This document shows, one piece after another, positions 18,072-26,685 of a DNA stretch of 64,000 bases. Position 1 is the stretch's first letter; each line of letters opens with the position of its first letter. The stretch spans positions 1 to 64,000 of the forward strand of contig JAZKHT010000009.1 in NCBI GenBank assembly GCA_040385245.1. Direction: 5' to 3'. The position numbers and the translations under genes are program-made. The stretch comes from JAZKHT01 sp040385245 (GTDB lineage: Bacteria > Pseudomonadota > Alphaproteobacteria > Rhodobacterales > Rhodobacteraceae). The notes beneath the pieces were generated by a model, which saw nothing but the letters and a program-made list of their open reading frames with translations, made no database searches and was not told the DNA's origin.

Positions 18072-18184
18072 CACCCGACACGGTTGCGCACTGGACATTG
18101 GCGCAACCCGGCGTAACCTTGCGTCATGTTTCGTGGCGCGCCAGACCTAACCGACTCCTGCCGTATCCGCCTGTCGGGTGCGGC

Positions 18185-18553
18185 ATGAAGGATGTATTTC
18201 TGCCCCCACAGCTGCCGGAAGACCCGGACAGACTGACCGATCTGTTGGCACTGGTCGGGCGCGACGGGGCGCAGGCGTTGCTGGATCAGATCGCCGCCGA
18301 TCTGCACAGCGCCCAAGCCGGGCTTGCGGCGGCACAGGTGACAGGCGATTGGGCCGGATTGCGCGACCACAGCCATGTGGTCATCGCCGTCGCCGGGACC
18401 ATCGGCGCGACCGGCCTGTGCCGAACCGCGCGCGAGGTGAATGTGCTGGCCCATGCGCGGGACAGCAAGGGGTTGGACGCCGTATTGCCCGTGATGATGG
18501 ATCGGCTGACGGCAACCCTGATCTGGCTGAAGGGCCACGGGGGCGCGCCATGA
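18185..18553 (+). CDS. Hpt-domain phosphotransfer protein
   Basis: This 122-residue helical protein fits the histidine-phosphotransfer (Hpt) four-helix bundle. The likely phosphorylated histidine lies in HSHVVIAVAGTIGATGL, which retains the His and the downstream Gly-Ala of the consensus. It lacks the usual Lys-Gly after the His, so activity is not certain. Its stop overlaps the start of the following response regulator (ATGA at 18550-18553), which strongly suggests the two work in one phosphorelay. The start codon is uncertain because no clear ribosome-binding sequence is visible. Confidence 0.65.
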   Translation: MKDVFLPPQLPEDPDRLTDLLALVGRDGAQALLDQIAADLHSAQAGLAAAQVTGDWAGLRDHSHVVIAVAGTIGATGLCRTAREVNVLAHARDSKGLDAVLPVMMDRLTATLIWLKGHGGAP

Positions 18554-20004
18554 ACATGGCGAACGGCACGACGTCAGACCGCAGCGATCCGGCGGGTGTG
18601 CCAAAACAGGGTGCGGCACCGCTGTTGTTGATCGAAGACACGCCGGCGCTGCAGATGGTGTACCGGTCGGTGCTGACTTCGGCCGGGCATACGGTGCGTG
18701 TCGCGGGCACGGCCGCCGAAGGATTGGCCGCCTTTCTGGAATCGGGCGCCACAGTCATCCTGCTGGATCTGATGCTGCCCGACCGTGACGGGCTGGACCT
18801 GATGCACGACATGCTGCAGATCCGCCCCGAGGCGAACGTGATCGTCATCACCGCCAACGGCTCGATCAACAAGGCGGTCGAGGCGATGCGCGCGGGCGCG
18901 CATGAATTTCTGGTCAAACCGTTCGACGAGCAGCGATTTCTGGGCGCGGTGGACAATGCCATTTCGGGCCGACCCTCGCCCCGCCGCGGACCGGTGCCAA
19001 CCCGGACCACACCTGTCGCGACAACGGTTCCGGGGGCGGATTCGTTCATAGGGTCGTCCGATGTGATGGCGCGCATCCATTCCAAGATACGCTCGGTGGC
19101 CGGATCGATGGCCACCGTCTTCATCACCGGCGAAAGCGGCACCGGGAAAGAGCTGTGCGCGCTGGCCGTCCACGGCAATTCGGCGCGGGCCTCTGGCCCC
19201 TTCATCGCGCTGAACTGTGGGGCCATCCCGCAAGACCTGCTGGAGTCAGAGGTGTTCGGCCATGTGAAGGGCAGCTTTACCGGGGCCATTTCCGACAAGC
19301 CGGGGGCGGCGGCGGCGGCGGATGGCGGCACACTGTTTCTGGACGAGATTTGCGAGATGGCCCCCGCCTTGCAGACCAAATTGCTGCGGTTCCTGCAAAC
19401 CTCGACCGTGCAGCCGGTGGGGGCGACGCGGCCGCGCAAGGTGAATGTGCGCATCGTCTGCGCCACCAACCGCGACCCGCTGGATGCCGTCCGGCGCGGA
19501 CAATTCCGCGAGGATCTGTATTACCGCCTGTACGTCGTGCCGATCCACATGCCACCCTTGCGCGACAGGGGCGATGACGTGGTCGAAATCGCCGAGGCCG
19601 CGCTATTGCGGTTTGCCCGCGAGGAAGGGCGCGAGTTTCTAGGGCTTTCGCCCGAGGTGCAGGCCCTGTTCCGCCGTCTGCCCTGGCCCGGAAACGTGCG
19701 GCAGGTGCTGAACGTAATCCGGCATGTCGTGGTGCTGAACGATGGCGGGGTGGTGCGGCCATCGATGCTGCCGGACGGGTTGACGGATGTCGCCATCCGC
19801 GCCCCCGTGCAGCCCGCCGCTGACAGCAGCACCGCCGAACCGACGCTGGACGACCTGATCGGTCGCCCGCTGGCCGAAATCGAGCGTTTGGTGATCGAGG
19901 CGACGTTGGCGCGGTTTGACGGATCGGTTCCCAAGGCGTCGCGGGTTCTCGATCTGGCACCATCGACATTGTACCGGAAGATCGAGGGCTGGAAGACGAA
20001 CTGA
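18550..20004 (+). CDS. Sigma-54-dependent response regulator, LuxO/NtrC type
   Basis: This 484-residue regulator has a receiver domain with phospho-acceptor Asp73 in LLDLMLPDRDG, an AAA+ domain with Walker A GESGTGKE (194-201), the sigma-54 contact loop written GSFTGA (241-246) instead of GAFTGA, Walker B GGTLFLDEI, and a Fis-type helix-turn-helix at the C terminus. When phosphorylated it should activate RNA polymerase carrying sigma-54. Domain order and the VLVIEDTPALQMVYRSVL-like start resemble LuxO. It is translationally coupled to the Hpt gene. No sensor kinase lies nearby, so the kinase must be encoded elsewhere. Confidence 0.88.
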   Translation: MNMANGTTSDRSDPAGVPKQGAAPLLLIEDTPALQMVYRSVLTSAGHTVRVAGTAAEGLAAFLESGATVILLDLMLPDRDGLDLMHDMLQIRPEANVIVITANGSINKAVEAMRAGAHEFLVKPFDEQRFLGAVDNAISGRPSPRRGPVPTRTTPVATTVPGADSFIGSSDVMARIHSKIRSVAGSMATVFITGESGTGKELCALAVHGNSARASGPFIALNCGAIPQDLLESEVFGHVKGSFTGAISDKPGAAAAADGGTLFLDEICEMAPALQTKLLRFLQTSTVQPVGATRPRKVNVRIVCATNRDPLDAVRRGQFREDLYYRLYVVPIHMPPLRDRGDDVVEIAEAALLRFAREEGREFLGLSPEVQALFRRLPWPGNVRQVLNVIRHVVVLNDGGVVRPSMLPDGLTDVAIRAPVQPAADSSTAEPTLDDLIGRPLAEIERLVIEATLARFDGSVPKASRVLDLAPSTLYRKIEGWKTN

Positions 20005-20031
20005 CGGCCCCCACCTGACGGGCAGGGGCCG
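20005..20031. terminator. Hairpin between convergent genes
   Basis: CGGCCCC (20005-20011) pairs with GGGGCCG (20025-20031). It lies between the response-regulator stop and the stop of the YdcH-like gene on the other strand, so it may serve both. The T-run is weak. Confidence 0.45.
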
Positions 20032-20039
20032 CCCTTGTG

Positions 20040-20276
20040 TCAGGCGTGCAGCATGTGCGCGATCTGGTCTTTCAGATGCAGGCGGCGGCGGCGCAATTCG
20101 GCCTCATGCTCGGGCGCGACAGGTTCGATCAGGGTTTCGGCGCGATGCACAGCACGGTTCACGTCGTGGTAGTCGTCCACCAGCTTGGCAAAGTGGCTGT
20201 CGGACACCTTCAATTCGGTGATTTTCGCGGCGTCGGCGGGGAATTCCTCGTGCAGCTCGTGCGGGGTGTGGGACAT
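20040..20276 (-). CDS. YdcH family (DUF465) small helical protein
   Basis: This 78-residue, highly charged protein has the family pattern: an N-terminal HELHEEFP, a middle HFAKLVDDYHDVNRAVHRAE, and a C-terminal LRRRRLHLKDQIAHML segment. It should form a helical hairpin or coiled coil. No function is established for the family. A strong AAGGAG sequence stands before the start. It lies just downstream of the nuclease-like gene on the same strand. Confidence 0.85.
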   Translation of the reverse strand: MSHTPHELHEEFPADAAKITELKVSDSHFAKLVDDYHDVNRAVHRAETLIEPVAPEHEAELRRRRLHLKDQIAHMLHA

Positions 20277-20349
20277 CTGTCTCTCCTTCTGACTGTCTTC
20301 GGGTTGACCCTAGGGGCAGTCAAAAGGCATCACCTTGACACCGATCAAG

Positions 20350-20994
20350 TCAGCGGCGCGCGGGCCTGAAACCGGCGGCGCGGGCGTCTTTTTCGGTGCA
20401 GAACCACGCCTCGCCCCTGGCTTCGTTGATGCGCGTCGCATCATAGTCGCGCTGGCCGGGCCTGTGATAGATGCGACCGTTGCCCGAGATATTGCCTTTG
20501 ATCCTGCAGGGCCCCTGCGGCTGGGGCGCAAGATCGCTGTGGCGGTGCGCTTCGGGTGCGACCATGCGACCAGCCCAGACCCCCACCCCGGCGGCACGCG
20601 CACGGGAGTCGTCTTTGGCGTAGCGGTTGGAGTAGCGCAGATAGGCCTGCGCCGCCCCGGCCTGCACCAGGGCGCGGCCAATGTCACGCTGGCCCACCAT
20701 GCAGATCGCAACCGCGCGGCCATAGCGGTCAATGTCCTTGACGGTGCAGGTGACCCGTTCGCCACGGATCAGATCAGCCAGAACCTGCCGCGCAAACCGG
20801 CCGCAGGCCCAGCTTTGCCCGGCCCGGTCGCAGCGCTGATCCCGTTCGGGCGCGTCGATACCAAACAGGCGGACCCTTGCGCTACCGACATCCAGCGTGT
20901 CGCCGTCAATGGCCCGTGCCGTGCCGGACAGATCAGCGGCCCAAACCGGCGTCAGGGCAAGCAGAAGAACGATGAGTGAACGAATGATTAACAT
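20350..20994 (-). CDS. Exported thermonuclease-like (SNase) protein
   Basis: This 214-residue protein has a signal peptide (residues 1-19, ending AWA), then a staphylococcal-nuclease fold (ARAIDGDTLDVGSARVRLFGIDAPERDQ to AYLRYSNRY). The last 50 residues (CRIKGNIS, IYHRPGQRDY, GEAWFCTEKDA, GFRPARR) form a small C-terminal module often found after SNase domains in this group. The catalytic-type Asp, Arg and Glu positions of the nuclease appear partly retained (IDAPERDQ, RYGRAVA), so activity is plausible but not proven. It is likely periplasmic. Confidence 0.8.
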   Translation of the reverse strand: MLIIRSLIVLLLALTPVWAADLSGTARAIDGDTLDVGSARVRLFGIDAPERDQRCDRAGQSWACGRFARQVLADLIRGERVTCTVKDIDRYGRAVAICMVGQRDIGRALVQAGAAQAYLRYSNRYAKDDSRARAAGVGVWAGRMVAPEAHRHSDLAPQPQGPCRIKGNISGNGRIYHRPGQRDYDATRINEARGEAWFCTEKDARAAGFRPARR

Positions 20995-21053
20995 GCCCCC
21001 CGGATTTCACACCAGAGGGCACGAAATCAAGGGTTTTGTTAATCTTTATGAAA

Positions 21054-22703
21054 TCACCGCTGCGACACGCGCCAATTCGGGTTGATTTCCGGCTCCAGAT
21101 TCGATGCGGGAAGCGGCGTGCGGCCCAACAGGTGATCGGCGGCCTTTTCGCCCACCATGATCGACGGGCCGTTCAGATTGCCATTCGTCACCTGTGGAAA
21201 GATCGAACTGTCGGCCACCCGCAATCCGTCAACCCCGATCACACGACATTCCGGGTCAACCACCGCCATAGGATCGTCTCGCCGCCCCATGCGGGCCGTG
21301 CCGCAGGGGTGGTAGGCGCTTTCGACATGTTCGCGGATGAAGGTGTTCAACTGATCATCGGTCTGAACGGCTGCACCGGGCTGAATTTCGTGCTTCACAT
21401 AGGGGACAAAGGCGTTCTGACCAAAGATTTCGCGCGTCAGACGGATGCAGGTGCGGAAATCCTGCCAGTCTTCGGGGTGGGACATATAGTTGAACAGGAT
21501 CTTTGGCGGCGTGGCCGGATCGGCGGACCGCAGCGTGACCGACCCGCGCGACTTGCTGCGCATCGGGCCGGTATGGGCCTGAAATCCGTGGCCTTCGGCG
21601 GCAGCCTTACCATCGTAGCGCACGGCGATGGGCAGGAAATGATATTGGATATCAGGGTATTCGACCCCGGCCTTCGAGCGGATGAAGGCGCAGGCCTCGA
21701 ACTGGTTCGATGCGCCGATCCCCTTGCCGGTGAACAGCCATTGCGCGCCGATGGTGGCCTTGCCCCACAGGTTCCAGTGTTTGAACAGCGTGATCGGTTT
21801 GGATGACGCGAATTGCAGATAAAGTTCCAGATGGTCTTGCAGGTTGGCCCCGACGCCGGGACGGTTGGCAACCACGTCGATGCCATGGTCGCGCAGGTGC
21901 GCGGCATCTCCGATGCCTGACAGCATCAGCAGCTTTGGCGTGTTGATCGGGGATGCGGCAATCACCACCTCGCGCGCGGCGCGGATCACCTCGATTTTGC
22001 CCGCGCGTTCCACCTCGACGCCGGTGGCACGCCCGTCTTCGATGATGACGCGGCGGGCAAAGGCGCGGATGACGCGGACGTTGCCGTGCTTGACCGCGGG
22101 TTTCAGATAGGCGTTGGCGGCAGACCAGCGGCGACCTTTGTAGATCGTCGCCTCCATCGGGCCGAAACCTTCTTGCGCCTGACCGTTGTAATCGGCGGTG
22201 ACGGGATAGCCCGCCTGTTTTCCGGCGGCGATAAAGGCGTCGAACAGCGGGTTCGACCGTGGTCCGCGCGTGATGTGCAAGGGGCCGTCATGGCCGCGCC
22301 AGTCGGCATCGCCCGGCCCGTGCCAATGCTCCATCCGCTTGAAATAGGGCAGCACGTCGGCGTAGGACCAGCCGGTCGCCCCCAGTTCGGCCCAGGTGTC
22401 AAAGTCGCGCGCATGGCCGCGCACATAGACCATGCCGTTGATCGACGACGACCCGCCGATCACCTTGCCGCGCGGGGTGGCCAGCACGCGCCCGCCCAGA
22501 TGCGGTTCGGGTTCGGTGTGAAATCCCCAGTCATACCGCGACATGTTCATCGGATAGGACAGCGCGCCCGGCATCTGGATGAACGGCCCGGCATCGGTGC
22601 CGCCATGTTCGATCACGGTGACCTTGGCCCCCGCCTGCCCCAAACGATATGCCATGGCAGACCCGGCAGAGCCTGCGCCAACGATGACGAATTCAGCGGT
22701 CAT
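21054..22703 (-). CDS. betA: Choline dehydrogenase
   Basis: This 549-residue GMC flavoprotein oxidises choline to betaine aldehyde at the membrane. It has an N-terminal FAD-binding fold (IVGAGSAGSAMAYRL), GMC signature segments (KVIGGSSSINGMVYVRG, and ASPINTPKLLMLSGIGD), and a C-terminal active-site region with HPCGTARMG and VTNGNLNGPSIMVGEKAAD. Length fits BetA. It is the third gene of betI-betB-betA and lies 21 bases after betB. The product is oxidised further by BetB. Confidence 0.95.
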   Translation of the reverse strand: MTAEFVIVGAGSAGSAMAYRLGQAGAKVTVIEHGGTDAGPFIQMPGALSYPMNMSRYDWGFHTEPEPHLGGRVLATPRGKVIGGSSSINGMVYVRGHARDFDTWAELGATGWSYADVLPYFKRMEHWHGPGDADWRGHDGPLHITRGPRSNPLFDAFIAAGKQAGYPVTADYNGQAQEGFGPMEATIYKGRRWSAANAYLKPAVKHGNVRVIRAFARRVIIEDGRATGVEVERAGKIEVIRAAREVVIAASPINTPKLLMLSGIGDAAHLRDHGIDVVANRPGVGANLQDHLELYLQFASSKPITLFKHWNLWGKATIGAQWLFTGKGIGASNQFEACAFIRSKAGVEYPDIQYHFLPIAVRYDGKAAAEGHGFQAHTGPMRSKSRGSVTLRSADPATPPKILFNYMSHPEDWQDFRTCIRLTREIFGQNAFVPYVKHEIQPGAAVQTDDQLNTFIREHVESAYHPCGTARMGRRDDPMAVVDPECRVIGVDGLRVADSSIFPQVTNGNLNGPSIMVGEKAADHLLGRTPLPASNLEPEINPNWRVSQR

Positions 22704-22724
22704 GTCCGGGGTCCTGTGATGGCA

Positions 22725-24179
22725 TCAATAGGGGGCATCGACGGGGCCCATTCCGACGTAGACGGATTTCACCTGCGTGTAGTGTTCCACTGCCGCATGG
22801 CCGTTTTCACGCCCCACACCCGACAGTTTCGAGCCGCCAAACGGCGCTTCGACCGGGGTCAGGTTATAGGCGTTGATCCAGCAGGTTCCGGCCTGCAACG
22901 CCCCGATCACGCGGTGGGCGCGGGTCATGTCAGCGGTAAACACACCGGCGGCAAGGCCAAATTCGCTGTCATTGGCGCGGGCAATCGCCTCAGCTTCGGT
23001 ATCGAAGTCCAGCACGGCCATGACCGGGCCGAACACCTCGGCCTGCGCAAGGGTCATGCCGTCGGTCACGTCGGCGAACACGGTGGGCTGGACGTAATAG
23101 CCGCTGTTCATCGCCGCCCGGTCGCCGCCACAGATCAGGCGCGCGCCTTCGGTCTTGGCGGTGTCGATGTAGCCCATGACCTTGTCCAGTTGGGCCGCAC
23201 TGATCAGCGGCCCCATCTGGGTGCCTTCGTCCAGCGGATCGCCCAGACGGATGGCGTTGGTGCGGGCGGCAAGGCGGGCAAGAAAGCGGTCCTTGATCCC
23301 CTTTTGCACAAACACACGGGTGCCGTTGGAACAGACCTGCCCCGCGGAATAGAAATTGCCCAGCATGGCGGCACCTACCGCGTCCTCGACACTCGCATCG
23401 TCAAAGATCAGGATCGGGGACTTGCCGCCCAGTTCCATCGTGACATGACGGATCCCTTCGGCGGCCATGGCATAGACCTTGCGGCCCGTGGGCACCGATC
23501 CGGTCAGCGACACCTTGTCGACGCGCGGGTCGGTGACAAGCGCGGCCCCCACCGCCCCCCTGCCCTGCACCACGTTGAACAGGCCCGGCGGCAGGCCTGC
23601 CTCGATGTAAAGTTCAGCCAGTTTCAAAGCACCCAAGGGGGTCACTTCGGACGGCTTCAACACCATCGCATTGCCAAGCGCCAAGGCGGGTGCTGATTTC
23701 CAGCAGGCGATCTGGCTGGGATAGTTCCACGCACCGATGCCGACGCAGACGCCGATGGGTTCACGAAGCGTGTAGACGAAATCACGCCCCAAGGGGATCG
23801 TCTGCCCCGTCACCGTGGGGGCAAGCCCCGCGAAATACTCCAGTGCATCCGCGCCCGATGGCCAATCGGCCACCAGCGTTTCCTGAATGGGTTTGCCTGT
23901 GTCCAGCGTTTCCAGCCGTGCCAGTTCAGGATTGCGTTCCCGGATCAGGTCGGCCGCGCGGCGCAGGATGCGGGCACGGTCCACGGGTCGGGTCGCTGCC
24001 CAGGCAGACTGCGCCGCCTTTGCCGATGACAGAGCCGCCGCGATCACCGATGGCGTCGCTTCGTGCAGTTGGGCGATTACCTCGCCCGTCGCGGGATAGA
24101 TCACTTCGATGACAGCCCCGGCGCGGTCTTCCAGATAGCTGCCGTTCACGAAGTGGCTGGCGGTCGGTTGTGCCTTCAT
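22725..24179 (-). CDS. betB: Betaine aldehyde dehydrogenase
   Basis: This 484-residue NAD(P)-dependent enzyme makes glycine betaine from betaine aldehyde. The aldehyde-dehydrogenase motifs are intact: the coenzyme site IGAWNYPSQIACWKSAPAL, the catalytic Glu in MELGGKSP, and the nucleophilic Cys in AGQVCSNGTRV. Its start overlaps the betI stop (ATGA at 24176-24179), so translation is coupled to the regulator. Together with betA it supplies the osmoprotectant or feeds betaine catabolism. Confidence 0.96.
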   Translation of the reverse strand: MKAQPTASHFVNGSYLEDRAGAVIEVIYPATGEVIAQLHEATPSVIAAALSSAKAAQSAWAATRPVDRARILRRAADLIRERNPELARLETLDTGKPIQETLVADWPSGADALEYFAGLAPTVTGQTIPLGRDFVYTLREPIGVCVGIGAWNYPSQIACWKSAPALALGNAMVLKPSEVTPLGALKLAELYIEAGLPPGLFNVVQGRGAVGAALVTDPRVDKVSLTGSVPTGRKVYAMAAEGIRHVTMELGGKSPILIFDDASVEDAVGAAMLGNFYSAGQVCSNGTRVFVQKGIKDRFLARLAARTNAIRLGDPLDEGTQMGPLISAAQLDKVMGYIDTAKTEGARLICGGDRAAMNSGYYVQPTVFADVTDGMTLAQAEVFGPVMAVLDFDTEAEAIARANDSEFGLAAGVFTADMTRAHRVIGALQAGTCWINAYNLTPVEAPFGGSKLSGVGRENGHAAVEHYTQVKSVYVGMGPVDAPY

Positions 24180-24760
24180 GGGGTCGGTCCTTTCAGTTTC
24201 GCATCCAGATAGGCCACGGCCATGGCAACGGCGGCATCGCCATCCGGCGGGCCTTCTTTCAACACTTCGCGCAGGTAAAGCCCGTCGATCAGCGCCCCCA
24301 GCGCATCGGCGACAGGGCCAGCGCGATCCCCGGCCAAGGGGCGCAGGTTGCAGATCAGGTTTGACCGGAGACGGCGCTGATAGACCGCCAGCAGGCGCTT
24401 TGCCTCGGGCACGGTCTGGGCAAGAACGTAGAAGTTCAGCCAGGCCCCCACCACCTCGCGCCGAAAGTTGCCGGCGCTGAAGCTGGCGCGCAGGATGGCG
24501 CGGATGCGCGCCTCTGGCCCTTCGGCGACGGTCAGGGCACCGCGCACCTCGGCCCCGTACAGGGTCAGGACGTGGCGCATCGCAGCCAGAAAGATGTCTT
24601 CCTTCGACCCGAAATAGTGGTGGGCAAGCGCCGAGGACATGCCCGCCCGCTTTGCGATCTGGCTGACCGTGACGTCCAGCGAACCGACCCGACCGATTTC
24701 CGTGATCGTGGCTTTGACCAAGGCCGCCTTTCGGATAGGCTCCATTCCAAGCTTCGGCAT
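24176..24760 (-). CDS. betI: TetR-family choline-responsive repressor
   Basis: This 194-residue repressor has an N-terminal TetR helix-turn-helix (ITEIGRVGSLDVTVSQIAKRAGMSSALAHHYFGSK) and a C-terminal ligand domain of BetI type. It should repress the bet genes and the divergent cho genes until choline is present. ATG 24760 is the natural start, with GGGGAA upstream. The region between betI and choX (87 bases) must carry both promoters and contains a candidate operator at 24810-24823. Confidence 0.92.
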   Translation of the reverse strand: MPKLGMEPIRKAALVKATITEIGRVGSLDVTVSQIAKRAGMSSALAHHYFGSKEDIFLAAMRHVLTLYGAEVRGALTVAEGPEARIRAILRASFSAGNFRREVVGAWLNFYVLAQTVPEAKRLLAVYQRRLRSNLICNLRPLAGDRAGPVADALGALIDGLYLREVLKEGPPDGDAAVAMAVAYLDAKLKGPTP

Positions 24761-24809
24761 GGCGGCGTTCCCCAGAAAATGCTTGCCAACCGGTGCTAGC
24801 GTGAAGTTT

Positions 24810-24823
24810 ATTGGCTCGTCAAT
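24810..24823. promoter_or_regulatory. Candidate BetI operator
   Basis: ATTGGCTCGTCAAT forms an imperfect inverted repeat (ATTG...CAAT) in the divergent betI-choX promoter region. On the other strand it reads ATTGACGAGCCAAT, close to the ATTGA...CCAAT pattern I recall for BetI sites. The position fits simultaneous control of both operons. Confidence 0.5.
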
Positions 24824-24847
24824 CAACAAAAAACCAGGGAGCCCCCC

Positions 24848-25777
24848 ATGATGAAACTGAAGCCTCTCTTGCTGGCCACGACGGTGGCCTTTGCCTTTGC
24901 CGGTTCCGCCCATGCGGAAGGCTGCGACAAGGTGATCTTCTCGGATGTCGGCTGGACGGACATCACCGCGACCACCGCCGTGACGTCGCTGATCCTTGAA
25001 TCGCTTGGATACGAGACCGAGACGAAACTGCTGTCCGTGCCGGTCACCTACACCGGCCTGTCGGAAGGCGACATTGACGTGTTCCTTGGCAACTGGATGC
25101 CGTCGATGGAAGGTGACATTGCCACCTACCGCGACAATGGCACGGTCGAAACGGTGCGCGCCAACCTTGAAGGGGCCAAGTACACGCTGGCCACGAACGC
25201 CGCAGGGGCCGCGCTGGGGATCAAGGATTTCAAGGACATCGCCGCCCACAAGGACGCACTTGAGGGCAAGATCTACGGGATCGAGCCGGGCAATGACGGC
25301 AACCGCCTGATCCTTGACATGATTGCAAGCGGCCCCTTCGGTCTGGACGGGTTCGAAGTGGTGGAATCCTCGGAACAGGGGATGCTGGCCGAAGTTGCCC
25401 GCGCCGGGGAAGAACAGCCGATCATCTTTCTGGGCTGGGAACCCCACCCGATGAACGCCAATTTCGACATGACCTATCTGACGGGCGGGGACGATTATTT
25501 CGGCCCGAACCTTGGTGGTGCCACGATCTACACCAACACCCGGAAAGGCTATGTCGCCGAATGCCCGAACACGGGCAAGCTGTTGCAGAACCTTGAATTC
25601 TCGCTGGCGATGGAAAACGAGATCATGGGCGGCATCCTGAATGACGGTCTTGATGGAAAGGATGCAGCGAAAGCGTGGCTTGCCGCCAATCCGACAGCGA
25701 TCGATCCCTGGCTGGAGGGTGTGACCACCAAGGACGGTGGTGATGCCAAGGCGGCCGTTCTGGCCGCGATCCAGTAA
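24848..25777 (+). CDS. choX: Choline ABC transporter substrate-binding protein
   Basis: This 309-residue periplasmic protein starts with a signal peptide (cleavage near residue 23, SAHA-EG) and delivers choline to the ChoWV permease. Trp36, Trp83, Tyr112 and Trp197 sit in DVGWTD, GNWMPS, AKYTLA and LGWEPH, the positions of the aromatic box that cages the quaternary ammonium in rhizobial ChoX (recalled from structural work). This supports choline rather than proline or carnitine. The gene diverges from betI and is followed by a strong terminator hairpin before choW. Confidence 0.92.
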   Translation: MMKLKPLLLATTVAFAFAGSAHAEGCDKVIFSDVGWTDITATTAVTSLILESLGYETETKLLSVPVTYTGLSEGDIDVFLGNWMPSMEGDIATYRDNGTVETVRANLEGAKYTLATNAAGAALGIKDFKDIAAHKDALEGKIYGIEPGNDGNRLILDMIASGPFGLDGFEVVESSEQGMLAEVARAGEEQPIIFLGWEPHPMNANFDMTYLTGGDDYFGPNLGGATIYTNTRKGYVAECPNTGKLLQNLEFSLAMENEIMGGILNDGLDGKDAAKAWLAANPTAIDPWLEGVTTKDGGDAKAAVLAAIQ

Positions 25778-25783
25778 CAGATC

Positions 25784-25811
25784 AAGGCCCCGGTCATTCC
25801 GGGGCCTTTTT
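25784..25811 (+). terminator. Intrinsic terminator inside the choXWV operon
   Basis: AAGGCCCCGG (25784-25793) pairs perfectly with CCGGGGCCTT (25799-25808), followed by a five-T run (25807-25811). It lies between choX and choW. Partial read-through would give more binding protein than permease. Confidence 0.85.
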
Positions 25812-25851
25812 CAACAGGCAGGCGGGCAGGCATGCGGGGGCGCACCGATCC

Positions 25852-26685
25852 ATGGAATGGCTGACAGACAACAAGATCCCGGTCGGAAAGTCGGCCAAAT
25901 GGGTGGTGGACTGGCTGAAGGAACACGCGTCTTGGTTCTTTGACGGCATCGGCGAGCCCTTGGGCGATCTGATCGAGGCGACGAAAGACCTGCTGCTGAC
26001 GCCCCATCCTGCCGTGATTATCTTCGCGTTTCTTGCGTTGACCTGGTATCTGCAGCGTTCGTGGAAGATTGCCCTGTTCGTGCTGTTCGCCTTTCTGTTC
26101 ATCCTCAATCAGGGATATTGGGAAGAAACCATCGAAAGCCTGACGCTGCTGTTTTATTCCTGCGTCGTCTGCATGGGGCTTGGCGTGCCGATCGGCATCG
26201 CCGCCGCCCACCGGCCAAAGCTGTATCAGGCGATGGTGCCGGTGCTTGATCTGATGCAGACGCTGCCGACGTTCGTCTATCTGATCCCGGCAATCGTGTT
26301 CTTCGGCATCGGCATGGTGCCCGGCGTCATCGCGACGGTGATCTTTGTGCTGCCCGCCCCGATCCGGCTGACGCATCTGGGCGTGTCCACCACGCCGCAA
26401 CCGCTGCTCGAGGCGGCGACTGCCTTTGGTGCCACCCCGCGTCAGACGCTGTGGAAGGTGGAACTGCCCTATGCGTTCCCGCAGATCATGGCGGGGCTGA
26501 ACCAGACGATCATGCTGTCGCTGTCGATGGTGGTGATTTCGGCCCTTGTGGGGGCGGATGGTCTGGGTGTGCCGGTGGTGCGGGCGTTGGGGTCCGCCAA
26601 TACCGCCCTTGGATTTGAATCGGGGATGATCATCGTGGTGGTGGCGATCCTGCTGGACCGTATGCTGAGGGTGACGCGGAAATGA
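25852..26685 (+). CDS. choW: Choline ABC transporter permease
   Basis: This 277-residue inner-membrane subunit has about six helices and the binding-protein-dependent transport signature (EAATAFGATPRQTLWKVELP), the loop that docks on the ATPase. An extended hydrophilic N terminus of about 45 residues precedes the first helix, as is usual for ChoW/ProW. It follows choX after a terminator and overlaps choV by four bases (ATGA at 26682-26685). Confidence 0.93.
   Translation: MEWLTDNKIPVGKSAKWVVDWLKEHASWFFDGIGEPLGDLIEATKDLLLTPHPAVIIFAFLALTWYLQRSWKIALFVLFAFLFILNQGYWEETIESLTLLFYSCVVCMGLGVPIGIAAAHRPKLYQAMVPVLDLMQTLPTFVYLIPAIVFFGIGMVPGVIATVIFVLPAPIRLTHLGVSTTPQPLLEAATAFGATPRQTLWKVELPYAFPQIMAGLNQTIMLSLSMVVISALVGADGLGVPVVRALGSANTALGFESGMIIVVVAILLDRMLRVTRK

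Noticed and set aside
16287..18098. A 600-codon open frame opposite prpE
   Set aside because: Same cause: GC-rich codons of a real gene leave the opposite strand open. No motif is present.
22086..23696. A 536-codon plus-strand frame opposite betA and betB
   Set aside because: It covers two well-supported genes in antisense and shows no domain.
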